The position numbers and the translations under genes are program-made. Shown piece after piece: positions 12,901-24,620 of a stretch of DNA of 64,000 nucleotides. This stretch comes from Sitta carolinensis (taxonomy: Eukaryota > Chordata > Aves > Passeriformes > Sittidae), in NCBI GenBank assembly GCA_032173965.1, contig CM063292.1, positions 6,234,001 through 6,298,000 of the forward strand, given 5' to 3'. The notes beneath the pieces are model-generated. The model made no database searches and was not told the origin of the DNA. It was given only the letters and a program-made list of their open reading frames with translations. The first letter of the stretch is position 1, and each line of letters starts with the position of its first letter.

Positions 12901-15900
12901 ATGTCCTGTCTCAAAAGCATAAAACAATTTAATCCATCCTTCTATATTAGAGGTATGGATTTGTTCACATGGCTCTGTCATCTATTAGCTGTCTGGGAAT
13001 CTAAAGCACAAGTCATTGTGACATTTGTATTCTCCAGAACTAACAACCATCATTTCACTACTTCAGCTCTGCTTCATTTTAAGATTTTCTTAAAAAAACT
13101 TCATAGGCTGTTTTCCTGCCACTGATGTTTCCCACCAGTGACTAACACAGCTGGACAGCCCCTCTGGTCATGCACTGCCTAAAGCTGTCAAAAAGGAAAA
13201 TTTTTAGTTCAAAAAACCTTTTTTTTAAATATTTTTTTAAGACTTTTATTTTCACTGAGCTTTATTTTATAGTTAGGTTTGAGTTCCCACTCCATGCCCC
13301 AAAATTAGCAATTTAGAGAAGCACTTTGTGCCAAGATCTCTAATTTGGGGATATGTAAAAAATCAGGATTATTATTTTTTCATGTAGCACACCCTTCCAA
13401 CCAATCACTACTTTTTTCTCTTTTTTTTTTTCTTAGATTATATAACTGCAAAAACTGCAAAAAAGGTCCTTTTTGAAACGCAGGAATTCTCATCTTTCAG
13501 CCTTAGCCTCATCCCACCAGAGTCTGAACCTCAGCATTACCTGAAGCAATTAGAAGAGACCAAAGTGGCAAAGCAGCGTTAGGTAATGCTTTATCTTCAG
13601 CATTCTGGAAGCTCAGCAAGACTTCCCCTCAAAGCTGCTCTCCACTCCATTGCAGCTCAGCACCCCGGATCTGCTCTTCACCAGCTGCTGATGTTCCTTG
13701 TATTAAACTGAGAATTTGTGAGAAAAGCAAAACCTCCTACTGTGTGTCAGCTTTGCATGAGAGCACTCGATCCTAGGTCGTGACACTCCTCGGATGCATT
13801 TCTGTAAATATTTTTCATTTCAGGTAAACACGGAGGGGGGCTCAATAAATTAAGTTTCTAATTACAAGTGTTAGAACTATTACTTACTTAAAAGCAAAAT
13901 GAACACATTGTAGAATTGTGCTTTTGTACATTTTTTTACAGTAATGTTTTAGTGAAGAGTACCACACATTAGCTTCTGACTTTCATTAGCCAGCTGCTTA
14001 ACTTGGATAATTTTACATAAGGAGTATAAAGGAGTACAGCATGACAAGTTAGAAGGAATCAGTTTTGTTACAGATCTAGTTTTAATGGGGAAATCCTTGA
14101 TACAAAACCCATGCACCTGTTCTGGTATCTTAAATTGACCAACTTATGAAAAACTAAGATTAAACAAAAATTTAACCATTATTGGCTGAATTATAAACAA
14201 GGTATGGGGTCCATTCTTTATACAGCAGGACAGTAATTCTTCTGTATGTTGAGTTTTCATGAGATCAAAATGTTATTTAGCTTTAAATCAAAAGATCTGT
14301 TATTTTAGTAAAGTCTAGCAATACTCAGAAGTAAAATTCCTCATCTGGGGCTGTAATATTTGCTGAAAAAAACCTACTTCAAAACATTAATCAAATTTTT
14401 CGCCTACTGGGCAGCCATATGGTAAAGCAGCATGTGAATCTCACAAACTTGCTGATCTTCTGTAACTGGGTGCTATTAATTACGCTTGCTGCATCCATCT
14501 CTTAGATTTTTTGCTTTGTGAAAAAAAAAAAGTATTTATTGCAACAGCTTTTACAAAACAAGGGAATGAAAATCACAATTGATTAATGAGCTGAATGGAA
14601 ATATTTCCGTTAGCAGGTTTTTAAAATGAGTAAGGATTAATACCATGGGTGAAAATGGACCCTAATTGTGTGTCCCCCCCACCACTTTCTGTTTGGCAAG
14701 GGGCTGCAGGAGCAGGGAGAGGGTCTGATATGCATTATTCACTGCATCAGCTTCAGGTGATAACAGGGTTTAAATTAAATAGTTCAACGCTACAAAGGCT
14801 GAGGACTTCATGTGTTTTAGTGCTAAATCCCTTACTACAAATTGAATTGTTACCCAACTGCAAATTGTATTTGGTTTGGATTTGGGGTTTGTTTTTGTTT
14901 CTCAAACACAACTAAGAGTTCTGAAATCCAGAGAAGCAAACAATTCAGAATGATAGCCTCTATTTTGGCTTTAATTCCTCAGGCCACAGTACTGAGGCTG
15001 TTTTGGGATCTCAGCCATAAATCTAGTTAATCATAAATTATAGCTGGAATATAATCCTTGACTCTACAGCCTCGTGTGCCAGGGAAACGGACTCCCAGGA
15101 ATTACTGAAAGAAGATTGTAGGGGCTGGGCTGAAAAGCCAGCAAATAAGTTAAAATTGTGTTAGTTCACACACAATAATCCCAGCCTGGGGAAAGGAGAT
15201 GTGATACCTTTGGCCACTGCACACGCCCAGAGCAGCAGAAGTCATGGCACACCTGTGAAGATTTGCCATTTCACATCTTCGAGTTAGAAAGGATGATTTT
15301 TCTTGCTTTAATCTTCACATTAGTCTCCTCTACAAAACTAGCTTATTTCAACATTTGGCAGAGTGTGTGAACTTCATCCGAAGTACCAAGGGCAATAATT
15401 AGAAGAAAGAGGTGAGAATTAGTTCTAGAGAGGGACCAACAAAGTCATCAAAAACAGCATAAAAGCCAGACTCACTCCTTGCTTTCTCCCAGCATAAAAG
15501 AATGAGACAGCCTGAAAACACAAAACAGCTCTAACCCAAAATATTCTGTGTATGTGAATCATCTCCTCAGACTTGAGAAAAAGAACAGTGAAATACCAGG
15601 AATATTCAAATAGTTGTAATAAATGATGATGATATGATGATGAAGTGGTATCCCCTCAAATAACTATTACTGGCAGCTTACTGCAGGTAACCCACTAGAG
15701 TTATTATTTATTTAAACAACCAACTGAAATACAGCAACTTCATGCAAAGGAGACAAAGAAACCTTTACAAGAAGGCAGACTGCTGAATGATTTAAAACAT
15801 TACATATTTCCCAGACTTGAAACACAACACTCAGATATGCAAAGGAGTCACTCCTGTCCTGCCAAGTCACCTTCCTGAGCCATGGTGTAAATTCCCTTGC

Positions 15901-16499
15901 CTCCCTAAAGTCTTTGTGCTTCTTAGCTTACAGAAATTTAAGCAGGTAATAATCTAAATGGCAAAATATTTAATTATCAGCTACTTCAAATTACATGGCC
16001 ACCCACTGGATGAGATTTCATTCAGCCTTGTGTATATATCTGTATTCATAAAGCAAGAACAGGAGGGGAAAAAATAAAGTGACTCCAAGTGCTAAAGCAG
16101 CAAGGGAAGTTTTGCATTAAGAACAAAAATTAAATAGAAGGAAACTATGATTTTTAACAAATGAACAAACATATGCAGCTCTGAGCATGATTCTTGTTAT
16201 AGAGCAGAAACAGAAATAATGGCAGTTTCTAAGTCTCATTACTCCTTTTTTTCCCTGTTTCATCCCAACTCAAATACAAATCTTTATAAGCAATGAACAA
16301 TAATAAGACAATTCTTGCAATTAGCCTTCAAGCTCTATACCTTTAGAAGGAAAAAGCAGTCTTAAAATTAATATGAAATGTTTAAACTATTTTTAATTAG
16401 TGACCCAAAATGTGTGCCATAACTTTTCATCACCTCGTGGGTGATCTCTAAACCTCTCCTGCATACATTGACTGTCTGCTTAAAAGTTTAAAGAGCTAA
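9901..16499. other. AT-rich intronic sequence with small tracts, no gene seen
   Basis: Holds an A-rich tract at 10181-10207, a somewhat GC-richer patch at 12200-12330, a pyrimidine tract at 13412-13432 and a short ATG/GAT tract at 15622-15643. A frame of about 127 codons at 10262-10645 matches nothing I know. A perfect palindrome at 11378-11393 is listed separately. No exon was recognised. Confidence 0.65.
11378..11393. promoter_or_regulatory. Perfect 16-bp palindrome containing a p53-type half-site
   Basis: GTTGAACATGTTCAAC is its own reverse complement. Its centre, GAACATGTTC, fits the p53-family half-site RRRCWWGYYY exactly. No second half-site lies within 13 bp, so a strong p53 element is unlikely. 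It is better called a palindrome with a possible weak site. Confidence 0.35.
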
Positions 16500-16780
16500 C
16501 AAAATGTTTTAACGAGATACAAATCTCAGAGATCATTAATCAATATGTTCAATGTTATTTGTGATAATTCATCATGACATGATATTAATGGGTTACTGTA
16601 CCTTCAGAGGTGAGATTAATGCAAATGAGCAGCCACAATTAACTTTACTGCTCCCAACTCACAGGAATGGACAGATGATTATAAATGACAACTATATGTC
16701 AATTACAATATCCAATAAAGTGAAGCTTAGAGGGCAATCTATCTACTTTTATAGTTCTTGCCTGACATAGCTGAATTTAG
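16500..16780. promoter_or_regulatory. Candidate conserved noncoding element with POU octamer
   Basis: A compact block with a perfect octamer ATGCAAAT at 16619-16626, several TAAT/ATTA homeodomain cores, and an interrupted palindrome ATCATG-A-CATGAT at 16571-16583. It lacks microsatellites and repeats. Base content of this kind is usual in enhancers near developmental genes. Conservation is inferred from appearance only. Confidence 0.27.
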
Positions 16781-18874
16781 CTCAGCCCACTGTTGTCACA
16801 GTGTAACCACCGCTTTGAAGGAGGGGGTCAAAGTTTTAATTTTCTATTTCTTCAGAAGGAATTCTAATTGTGCATCTAAATGCATTGTCTGAAGGAAAGC
16901 TGCAGGAAACCAAGAACAGATGTTGCTTTCTTCATCAGCTGAAGGAAATTGTATCTGTTCTCAAATTGCAACAGCAAGGCCACAAAGAAAATAATCTGCC
17001 CTGCTGCGTAATATATTTATTCAATTAAAAAAAATAGAGCCAACATATCAATGCAGTGATGGGAAGGGATTTACATTTGGTAAATTGCTTTGTCACACAC
17101 AGGAGGCTGGGTCCACTCAGGTTGAGGTTGCTGAGTGAGGTGTTGACTGGAGTGTGCAGCTTTGGGCACAAGCAGCTATTGCGTGATCACCCTTGAGCAC
17201 CAAGGCTCCTGCACCAAACAGATAAAACTTCACAGGAAAATACCCAAATTTCTAGTGGCAGCAAAAGAGCTGGAAACAAAGACTTTAGATGTTCATAAAC
17301 CAGACAGCTGGCCAGACTGAGGAAATTCTCAAAACACGAGAGAGAAAACTTCATATGATACCTCAGTAAATGATATATTTACCAAAAATGGGGAAATCAG
17401 CTCTGATAACATGCTCCAATTTTGGCTCTCTGCCCTCCACCAGAAAGAGAAAAAGCTTCAGTGATGATGAGAAACATTAGTCAAAACATTGTGGAAGCCA
17501 TAGAGAGAAACACCATAAGAGATATTTTGTGTACTTTCATAAGTTTTTCCTTGCAGAGTCTTTCCTATATGTTATGTCCAATCACAATGCCCTGGGACAG
17601 CTCCTCTGCCAGAGATGTTACCTATGGTTAAGGATGGGTCCCAGTGCAGTAACAAATCCTACAGCTAAATTTTACATTTACTCACTTCGCTCATTCAATG
17701 AGTAACAACAGCAGAACCTACAAAAACTTCAAAAACTTCAGACCATGCTCAGTTTCTATAAAATCAGATACAAAGGATTTCCAGAAAAAGTTAACCTGCA
17801 CCTGGCAGGGTGTTTTGGGATAAATTAAGAGTCCTTGAGACAACAGTGGGACAGCCAATGCCAGTTGTGCCAAGTCCCCACTGACCACCCTATTTTCTTC
17901 GAGAAAAATAACTCTAAGGATGCTTCATGATTTTGATTTCACTTCCTCAGTATAAAGCCTCTGAAATTAATTTTAGCTATACTTAGAGGGAAAATATTGA
18001 AAAGTTATTCATGATTCATTTTTTAAATTATCTTCTCTTTCCTCATACACCCATCTGAAAATCAGGGTCAGCTTCTGTGGCTTCTGCTCAGCTGTGAGCA
18101 GCACCCAAGGCAAGTCAGACTCTGGCATTGCAGTGAAATCAGGGAAGAGGGGTTTGGAGGGGCAGGGGCTGCAAACACCTCACCAGGGGCACCAGCAGCT
18201 CCACTTGAAAGATATTCAACAAAAGCCCCTGAGGGATTTGGCTAAGCAATATTTTAGACACTACTTAAGCAGTTATATCAGCATAACACTAACTTTTCAT
18301 CATTCAAGTCGTAAGATCATGTAAGTATGTTTATACCTTCATACTTTGCTGGAGGACAGCAGGAAAGTTCCTGATTTTCTTTAAAGCAATGTTTTCCAAA
18401 GGAACACTCTCCTCCACCTCATTTTGTTTAATCTAATCATCAAGAAAAATGGTTTTCTGCTGAATAAAACTGCTGACGCCATTATCATCATTTTCAACGT
18501 GGGGAAATGGGAGAAATTCTTTACTGCTTCCAATATGGATGATAATACACATTTTTGTGACTATTTTGTCGATTTCCTGACACAAAAGCACATCCTGAAA
18601 AAGCATGCCTTGAGAAGAAACAGTTTCCATGCTGACCTCTGAAAAACTGAACTCTACAGCTACCCCTTAAAATAATTTTATGATAGACAATTAGCCTCAG
18701 AGCTAATATTTTAACCAAAGGCAGTATGCCCTACACATCCTCAAAAATCCCAGATCCACCAGCAAAAATAAGGTTTATTTCATAAAAATAACACACTACA
18801 CTTTGAGCACAGACAAATGCCAGATAAATTCATAATTTAAACTGCATTTGTGTAAGAGGAGTATTTCCTTTCGG
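16781..18874. other. Intronic sequence, no gene seen
   Basis: Mixed intron with a slightly GC-rich stretch around 18060-18220. No reading frame, repeat family or RNA gene could be supported. Confidence 0.65.
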
Positions 18875-19000
18875 ATTTTTTTTTTGTTGGTGGGGTTCTT
18901 TTTGTTTTTTCATTTGTTTGGTTTTGTTGTTTTGGGGGGTTGTTGGTTTTTTCTTTGTTGGTTTTAATTTTTTATTTGTTTGGCTTTTTTTTTTGTTTTA
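18875..19000. repeat. T/G-rich low-complexity tract
   Basis: About 125 bp made almost only of T and G, with T10-type runs, a G6 run and repeated TTTGTTTGG-like words. On the minus strand it is A/C-rich. It may be the decayed poly(A) end of a retroelement or simple slippage sequence. No element body is recognised beside it. Confidence 0.85.
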
Positions 19001-22000
19001 ACTAATTAATCAACAAATTTGAGTTGGCTAAATAAAACCTCTTCCAACGCCTCCTATTTAATTGCAGTTTGGCACCAACAAATATATATCAAAATTATAG
19101 TATCTCCCTTGACAGGAAGCTCCTTGCTTCCACACACAGTTATGGCTCTCTGCAGAGTAACCAAGAACTGCTGACAACCTTGAACACTGCTACAACAATA
19201 TTACTATACTTGGCAGAGAAGTACCCTTGCGGCAAGAGAAAAGCTGTAATTTTGACTGTCACTTCACATTACACTAGATATTATTTCACTGTATACACAC
19301 ACACACTCACAAAACTCTTAATAGACTACAGTTTTCTCGCTGCCCAGCTCCTCTGTTATAAATGACAATATAATACTGTTGACCTACTGGTAGGATCGCT
19401 AATAAAGCCAACATTTAACATCACTGGAAATTTTCTTTTAAAATATAGCCACCATAAATTGTCTTGTCCTGGTCGTCTCAAGCTACTTAAGCAGCTCAAA
19501 TTTATTTCATCTATTTTATTATTCATTTCAAATGAAAGAAAATGTTTTAAAACAAAGGGGAACTATAATTCATTTGGATTTTGATAGCACGTTCTGAAAT
19601 AGTTGGATAATTGCTGGTGTTTTAAACTTTATTGCCATCATCCACAAGCTGCTTTGGTAAGAAAGGGATTGGTACACTCAAAAAGAGCCCAACAAAATCA
19701 TCTTTCTAGATTTCCATAATAACATAAGTAGAAAGGTAACAATAGGTGATAAGTAACAGGAGTCAGAAGTAGAGCTAAATTACTGACTTTCTCTCTGGGC
19801 CTGTTCCTGAAACTACAAAAATGAGTATGGAAGCATTTAATTGAAAAAGAAATTTTGAGTACATAAGTACAGAGGAAAAAGCCCCTAGTTTAAAATTTTC
19901 AGTGGGACAAAATGTTCTGCTTTGGAAACAAGTATCTGTGTGGCTCAATGAAAGGGATATTTCATTCTTTTAAACCAGATCCAATTCTAAAATCGTTAAC
20001 AGCACATTTTACCTCCTCACTTTTTATTCTGTATGCTGCATACCTTCAATACACTGCTCAGTGATCTCCAAGCATTTTTGCATGTACACATTCCGAATTT
20101 GCACTGTCCCACTGCACATCAGCAAAAGAACCTCAGTGAAATATGGCCATGATCAAATCCTACAGGCAAGACCAACTGCTAAAAATCAAGTTTTGCAATA
20201 CCCTGATGCCAATTCACTACACTCCTGTGTTTTTGCTAAAAGTAAAACAAGATTTAATTAAGCAAACTGGACTTAAATAGACCCAAACAGCACCTGGAAA
20301 GAGTCATTACTGCAAAGCACCATTCTGATTTTAGTTCAGGCATGCTTTGCTCCCACCCTTGTGTTATTGATATCATGTTTCAAATGCATTTAGAAAGGCA
20401 CCATCTCACTCGTGCTGTTTAGATAAGGAAGCATCACTGAACCTCTTTGCCCTTCTCCAATAAAATGTATCAAAAATTTCAGCACTGTCTGCTGACCGCA
20501 CCACATTTAACAAGATTCACAAATGAACCCAGAGTAAGTTTCCCACTGTGACACATTAATAATAAGTTCCTTATCCCATCTATCCCAAGCCATGAATATG
20601 TAATGTTATAAAATGAGTCCTTTTCACACAACAGAACCTCAGACGTGAATAAATAAAAACTATCCATCACAAGCCTGTGAAAAATTAATGAGAGTTCTGA
20701 GACATAAGGAAAAATTGGTTACTGAGATGATAAGGTCCAGTTTGTAAAAATCACGTTCCTCACCAGCTGTAAATTTTTTTTAAAAACTTCACAAAAAGAG
20801 TTCAAAAAAAAAAAAGTCTTTCCAGAGCATATTTATCAAAAGAAACAGAGAAGGGGAAAATGCTTTAATGGTGAGACATATATCTGAGAAACCCAGCCAG
20901 CCTTTGGAACAGGAAGGGATCAGACACCGTAACAGGGAGTTACAGCTCCAGTTACAGCAAAGTTGTAACCTTAGATATTTAGAACCACAATTCCTATTCT
21001 ATTTCTTTTCCCTTCAGAATGGAAATTCATGATGAAATAAGGCACTATATCTCCCTGAACTTCATTTACTCAGATAAAAGAACTCCAGAAATGAATCATT
21101 TCCATTCATTTGAGTGTTTCATTACTGTGCCAGTGAAGACTTTAAACTCTCAATATGGAGTAACCTGGTCTGCAATATGAAAAGAAATAAGAAAAAAAAA
21201 AATTTCTAGAGTCATGTTTACCAATACACTTTCCCAGTCTTGATGTTTGAGGAACACAAGAGCTGTGCAAGGTGTGATCCAACCAAATCACCAAGAAATG
21301 CTGGAAGTTTGTCCCCAGGCAGGGAAACAAGCAGAGAGAGAGCAAAAGGTACTGCCCAAGTCCTTGAAAGACTTTCTTCAACACAGACAGCACTTTCTAA
21401 ACTTTTATACCAATGGACTTCAGGAAAGATTGTATGATCTACAGCCCATTTTGTGAAATGTTAGCCATTTTAATGCCTCACAGCTAAAATGAAAATTATT
21501 CTTTGTGATATCAAACTAGGTCACCTATTTTTCTCCAAAATCTCTCTGCTCACTCAGCTCTCCCCCATTAATTCAGTTTTTCTCTTTTCTATCCCACATC
21601 AAGAATCTCTGGGTTCCTCCAGGTTTGGTGTTCCAAACTGTTTATCATTTTCTTCTTTTTTTCTTAATTTTGACAAATAAAAAAGCATTTAACTCCTCTC
21701 TGTTTACTTCAGTGGCCATTCTCTGTTAACACGTCCCATGGTTCCATGGACAAACACAGGGCTTCTCCCCTGCTGGTGGTGCACATGTGTGAAGTGATGA
21801 GCTTGGGGAATGTGTTTCTGCCCCTTTCCTCAGCTGACAGGACAGGAAACCATAATGAAAAAGGACAGTGGCAGGGCCCCACTCCCTCCCCAAGAAGCGG
21901 ATCAGATTTCTCTATCAAGGAGTGGCTTCACTACATCAAAACCTGGTCCAGCAGGATGTTTTATTCTTGGCTTCTTGAAAGTGGTTATGTCAGAAAGGAT

Positions 22001-23219
22001 GGCCTCCAGAGTGCTGTCAGGGTGTCTATCTGCAAAATAAATTACCTTTTCAAGTCTGCACTGGCAGTGATTGAGTGACTGTAAAGAATTATTTATTACC
22101 CTTAAAATGCCAGTGGACACAGTTAAGGATCTATTTTTTCCACAAAACTATTATGGTCTCAAAGAAGAAAGGGAAATCTGGTACAAGTTCCTTAGACTGT
22201 TGGGTTTGTTTGAGGGAAGAGCAGGTCTCCTCTACGAGAGCTCAATGCCTGTTCAAAATTCCCATATTCCAGACAAATGGCCTGACTCCCTTTGGGTTCC
22301 TCTTGGTCATCTCTGCCATGACCACTTGCCTTTCTTAACTTAAATGTTATGAATGCAGTAATTCTCTTGGAGGAGGGAAATGGGGGCAGAAATCATTAAA
22401 AAAAATAATAAAACCAATGAAACAAACAAACCTAGCACAGTCCCATTACCATAAAGCTTTCCTTACCATGATTAAAAAAAAAACCTACAGCCAAATCATT
22501 TCACATCATTAGCTACTCCTGTTTTAGAATATCTGACATTTAAGTGCTTTAGTTTACATTCAGACCTAAGGAATCTCACATATTTTCTATTCATTTTCTT
22601 ATTAAAGTTTTTCTCTCACCTTTCACTCATGAAATTTCACAGTCTCTCAAATATGTTCATCAGACTATTTATAAGACCTTGCTGCTTAAATAGGTATTAG
22701 ATTTTCAACTGGGCCAATGCAGCTGAAGATTCCTTTCTGAAATACCCTTATTGCAGGTTGACCTTTCTTGACTTGATGCACACAATTTGCAGGGGAAAAG
22801 CCTTCAGGTCCATAATCAGCACTGTCATATGCCCACCATACCAATGCAGAGGAGCATGGCAAAAGCCTGCTAAATATCTTTGACATATATTATTACCCCA
22901 CTTTGAGGTCAACTTTACATATCAACTCCCATGAGGAAAGGCCAACTGAGGGTTGATTAATTTTCTGACATATTTTAACTCTTACAATATGCATCACCAT
23001 ATGTGAGCAAAAGACACTGAAATATGTTTTTTTATACTTGGGGGGGAATTAAGAGCACCACTGTTTGTTCTTGGCTTCTCTAAGTCACAAGGGACAGCAG
23101 TGAAGGACAACCAGGAACGATTTCAATTTGCTATTTCCGTCTGAAGAGTAGCAGCCCCTGTAATGCACTTCCTCTGCTGTTGCAGCATCAACATTCCTCT
23201 ATATTTTTATGCAATCTAT
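19001..23219. other. Intronic sequence, no gene seen
   Basis: Unique-looking intron. Between about 21700 and 22340 several frames stay open for 70-110 codons on both strands because the DNA is less AT-rich there. None has known motifs, and overlapping frames on both strands speak against real coding. That stretch might be an old repeat, but I could not name one. Confidence 0.6.
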
Positions 23220-23231
23220 ATTTTCACTTGC

Positions 23232-23325
23232 TTGGCACTGCAGTGGTTGCAATTGGCAGTGCAATAGATGAGTGGGCAAAGCATGAAATTAAAAGATATT
23301 CTTCCTGCACTGCACTGACACTGCA
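23232..23325. other. Small hairpin and cluster of CACTGCA words
   Basis: TTGGCACTGC at 23232-23241 pairs with GCAGTGCAA at 23256-23264 (nine pairs with one bulged G, 14-nt loop). Within 70 bp further copies follow as CACTGCACTGACACTGCA at 23308-23325. The stem is too short for a microRNA precursor. It may be a local duplication of a short word. Confidence 0.4.
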
Positions 23326-23886
23326 AAATCTCTGCCAATAGCAGCCAAACCCCAGAATGTTTATTTTTAAACTAGGGCAATATACCATTAGTTCTCAAGT
23401 TTAATTCAATTGATTTTCAGGCAAATAACAATAAAATTAACCCCTGGATAGGACAATCTTTCGGTGATGGATGAGAGTGCTGCAGAGCACACCAGACCTC
23501 ACACAATGAATTCTCTGGCACCAGAGACTCCCCCAGGGACACCCAGGCAGGCCAGGACAGAAGTGATGCTGGGGCCAAGAGGAGTTCCCCGCTTCATCAC
23601 CTCAGCAAAGATGGATTCCACGACCTTCTGAGAAAAGCCTATATATAATTTTTGCTGAATAGGCCCCTCAGTTAGCAGCAGAATCCAATTTGTAATTTAG
23701 CCTTAAATGCATACTCCACAAAAAGCTATCAGGTAAGAAAAACACCTGACATGTAGATAAAAATGCTTTTTGACATACGTAAGTAAAAATAATACTATGG
23801 CATTTCTCAGATTAGCCATTTGAAGTGTGCATACCCTGGAAAAGTTTCAGCGTATAAGCAATTATTTTGGTTTTACTTTTTATTTC

Positions 23887-23901
23887 TTTTTTTTTTTTTT
23901 T
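23887..23901 (+). repeat. T15 homopolymer run
   Basis: Fifteen consecutive T followed by ACTTTTTG. Simple slippage tract just before a conserved-looking block. Confidence 0.95.
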
Positions 23902-23939
23902 ACTTTTTGACCAAGAAAATATTTATGAAAAGAAAAATA

Positions 23940-24620
23940 AATAATTAATTTTCCTGGCTGCAAGCTGGGATTCTTTCCTGGTTAAACTATATGCAGTGAA
24001 ATGGCATTTAAATTATACGAGAGAATTGATTCAAATGGCTTCCATTAGCAATTTGGCAGGCTGCTGTGAATTGCTCCTAATCAATTTTAAATAAAGCCAT
24101 TCTATCTGCAAATGGAGGCATCTTCATGTTAAACATCTCCACGTTGCACAACTGAAAAACAGTGGCTAAAATACAAATTTCTTCATAATTTTTTATAACT
24201 CGTTGTGTTTAACAATGTGCCATCAGTGAAACTAATGCAGAATAGAGTAACTGCCTGTGTCCTCAGAGAAATGTTCCAGGCTCTAAAGGTTTTCTCTTTT
24301 CTCTTATGTTAATGAATATTTCAAAGTAATGCTGTTCTAGGCCATTTTACAGTACAATTGTATCTTAATTTTGCTTGAGATTTTATCAAGAGTAATTAGA
24401 TCCATTTGAGTTGTAGATATTCAACACATATAGTATAACCATTTGAAGCAGGTGCATTTGTATTATGAGAATTTATATTTAAAAAATAAAAACTGCAAGA
24501 ATGCCATCAGACATTCAGAATTTTTTGCTTGATGTGGCTGGCTGTTATTTAGAAGAGACATCTACAATTTCAAATCAAACTTTTTTCGTGCAAAATCTTT
24601 GTACAGCACAAGAGAACAAA
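23940..24620. promoter_or_regulatory. Candidate conserved noncoding element
   Basis: An AT-rich but information-dense block without repeats. It includes CTAATCAATTTTA near 24076-24090, GAATTGATTCAAATGG near 24023 and several ATTA, TAAT and CATTAG homeodomain-like cores. It has the texture of a deeply conserved intronic enhancer. No coding frame crosses it. The call rests on appearance only. Confidence 0.3.

Noticed and set aside
15622..15643. ATG/GAT tract as a microsatellite or zinc-finger-like coding repeat
   Set aside because: Only a few interrupted units, no open coding context.
19291..19308. CA-dinucleotide tract (TATACACACACACACTCACA)
   Set aside because: Only five or six CA units; too short to matter.
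21746..22120. Overlapping frames of 72-110 codons on both strands, possibly an old coding element
   Set aside because: No known protein motif could be recognised; open frames on both strands point to composition.
23232..23264. Possible microRNA precursor
   Set aside because: Nine paired bases with a bulge are far below the roughly 30-pair stem of a precursor.
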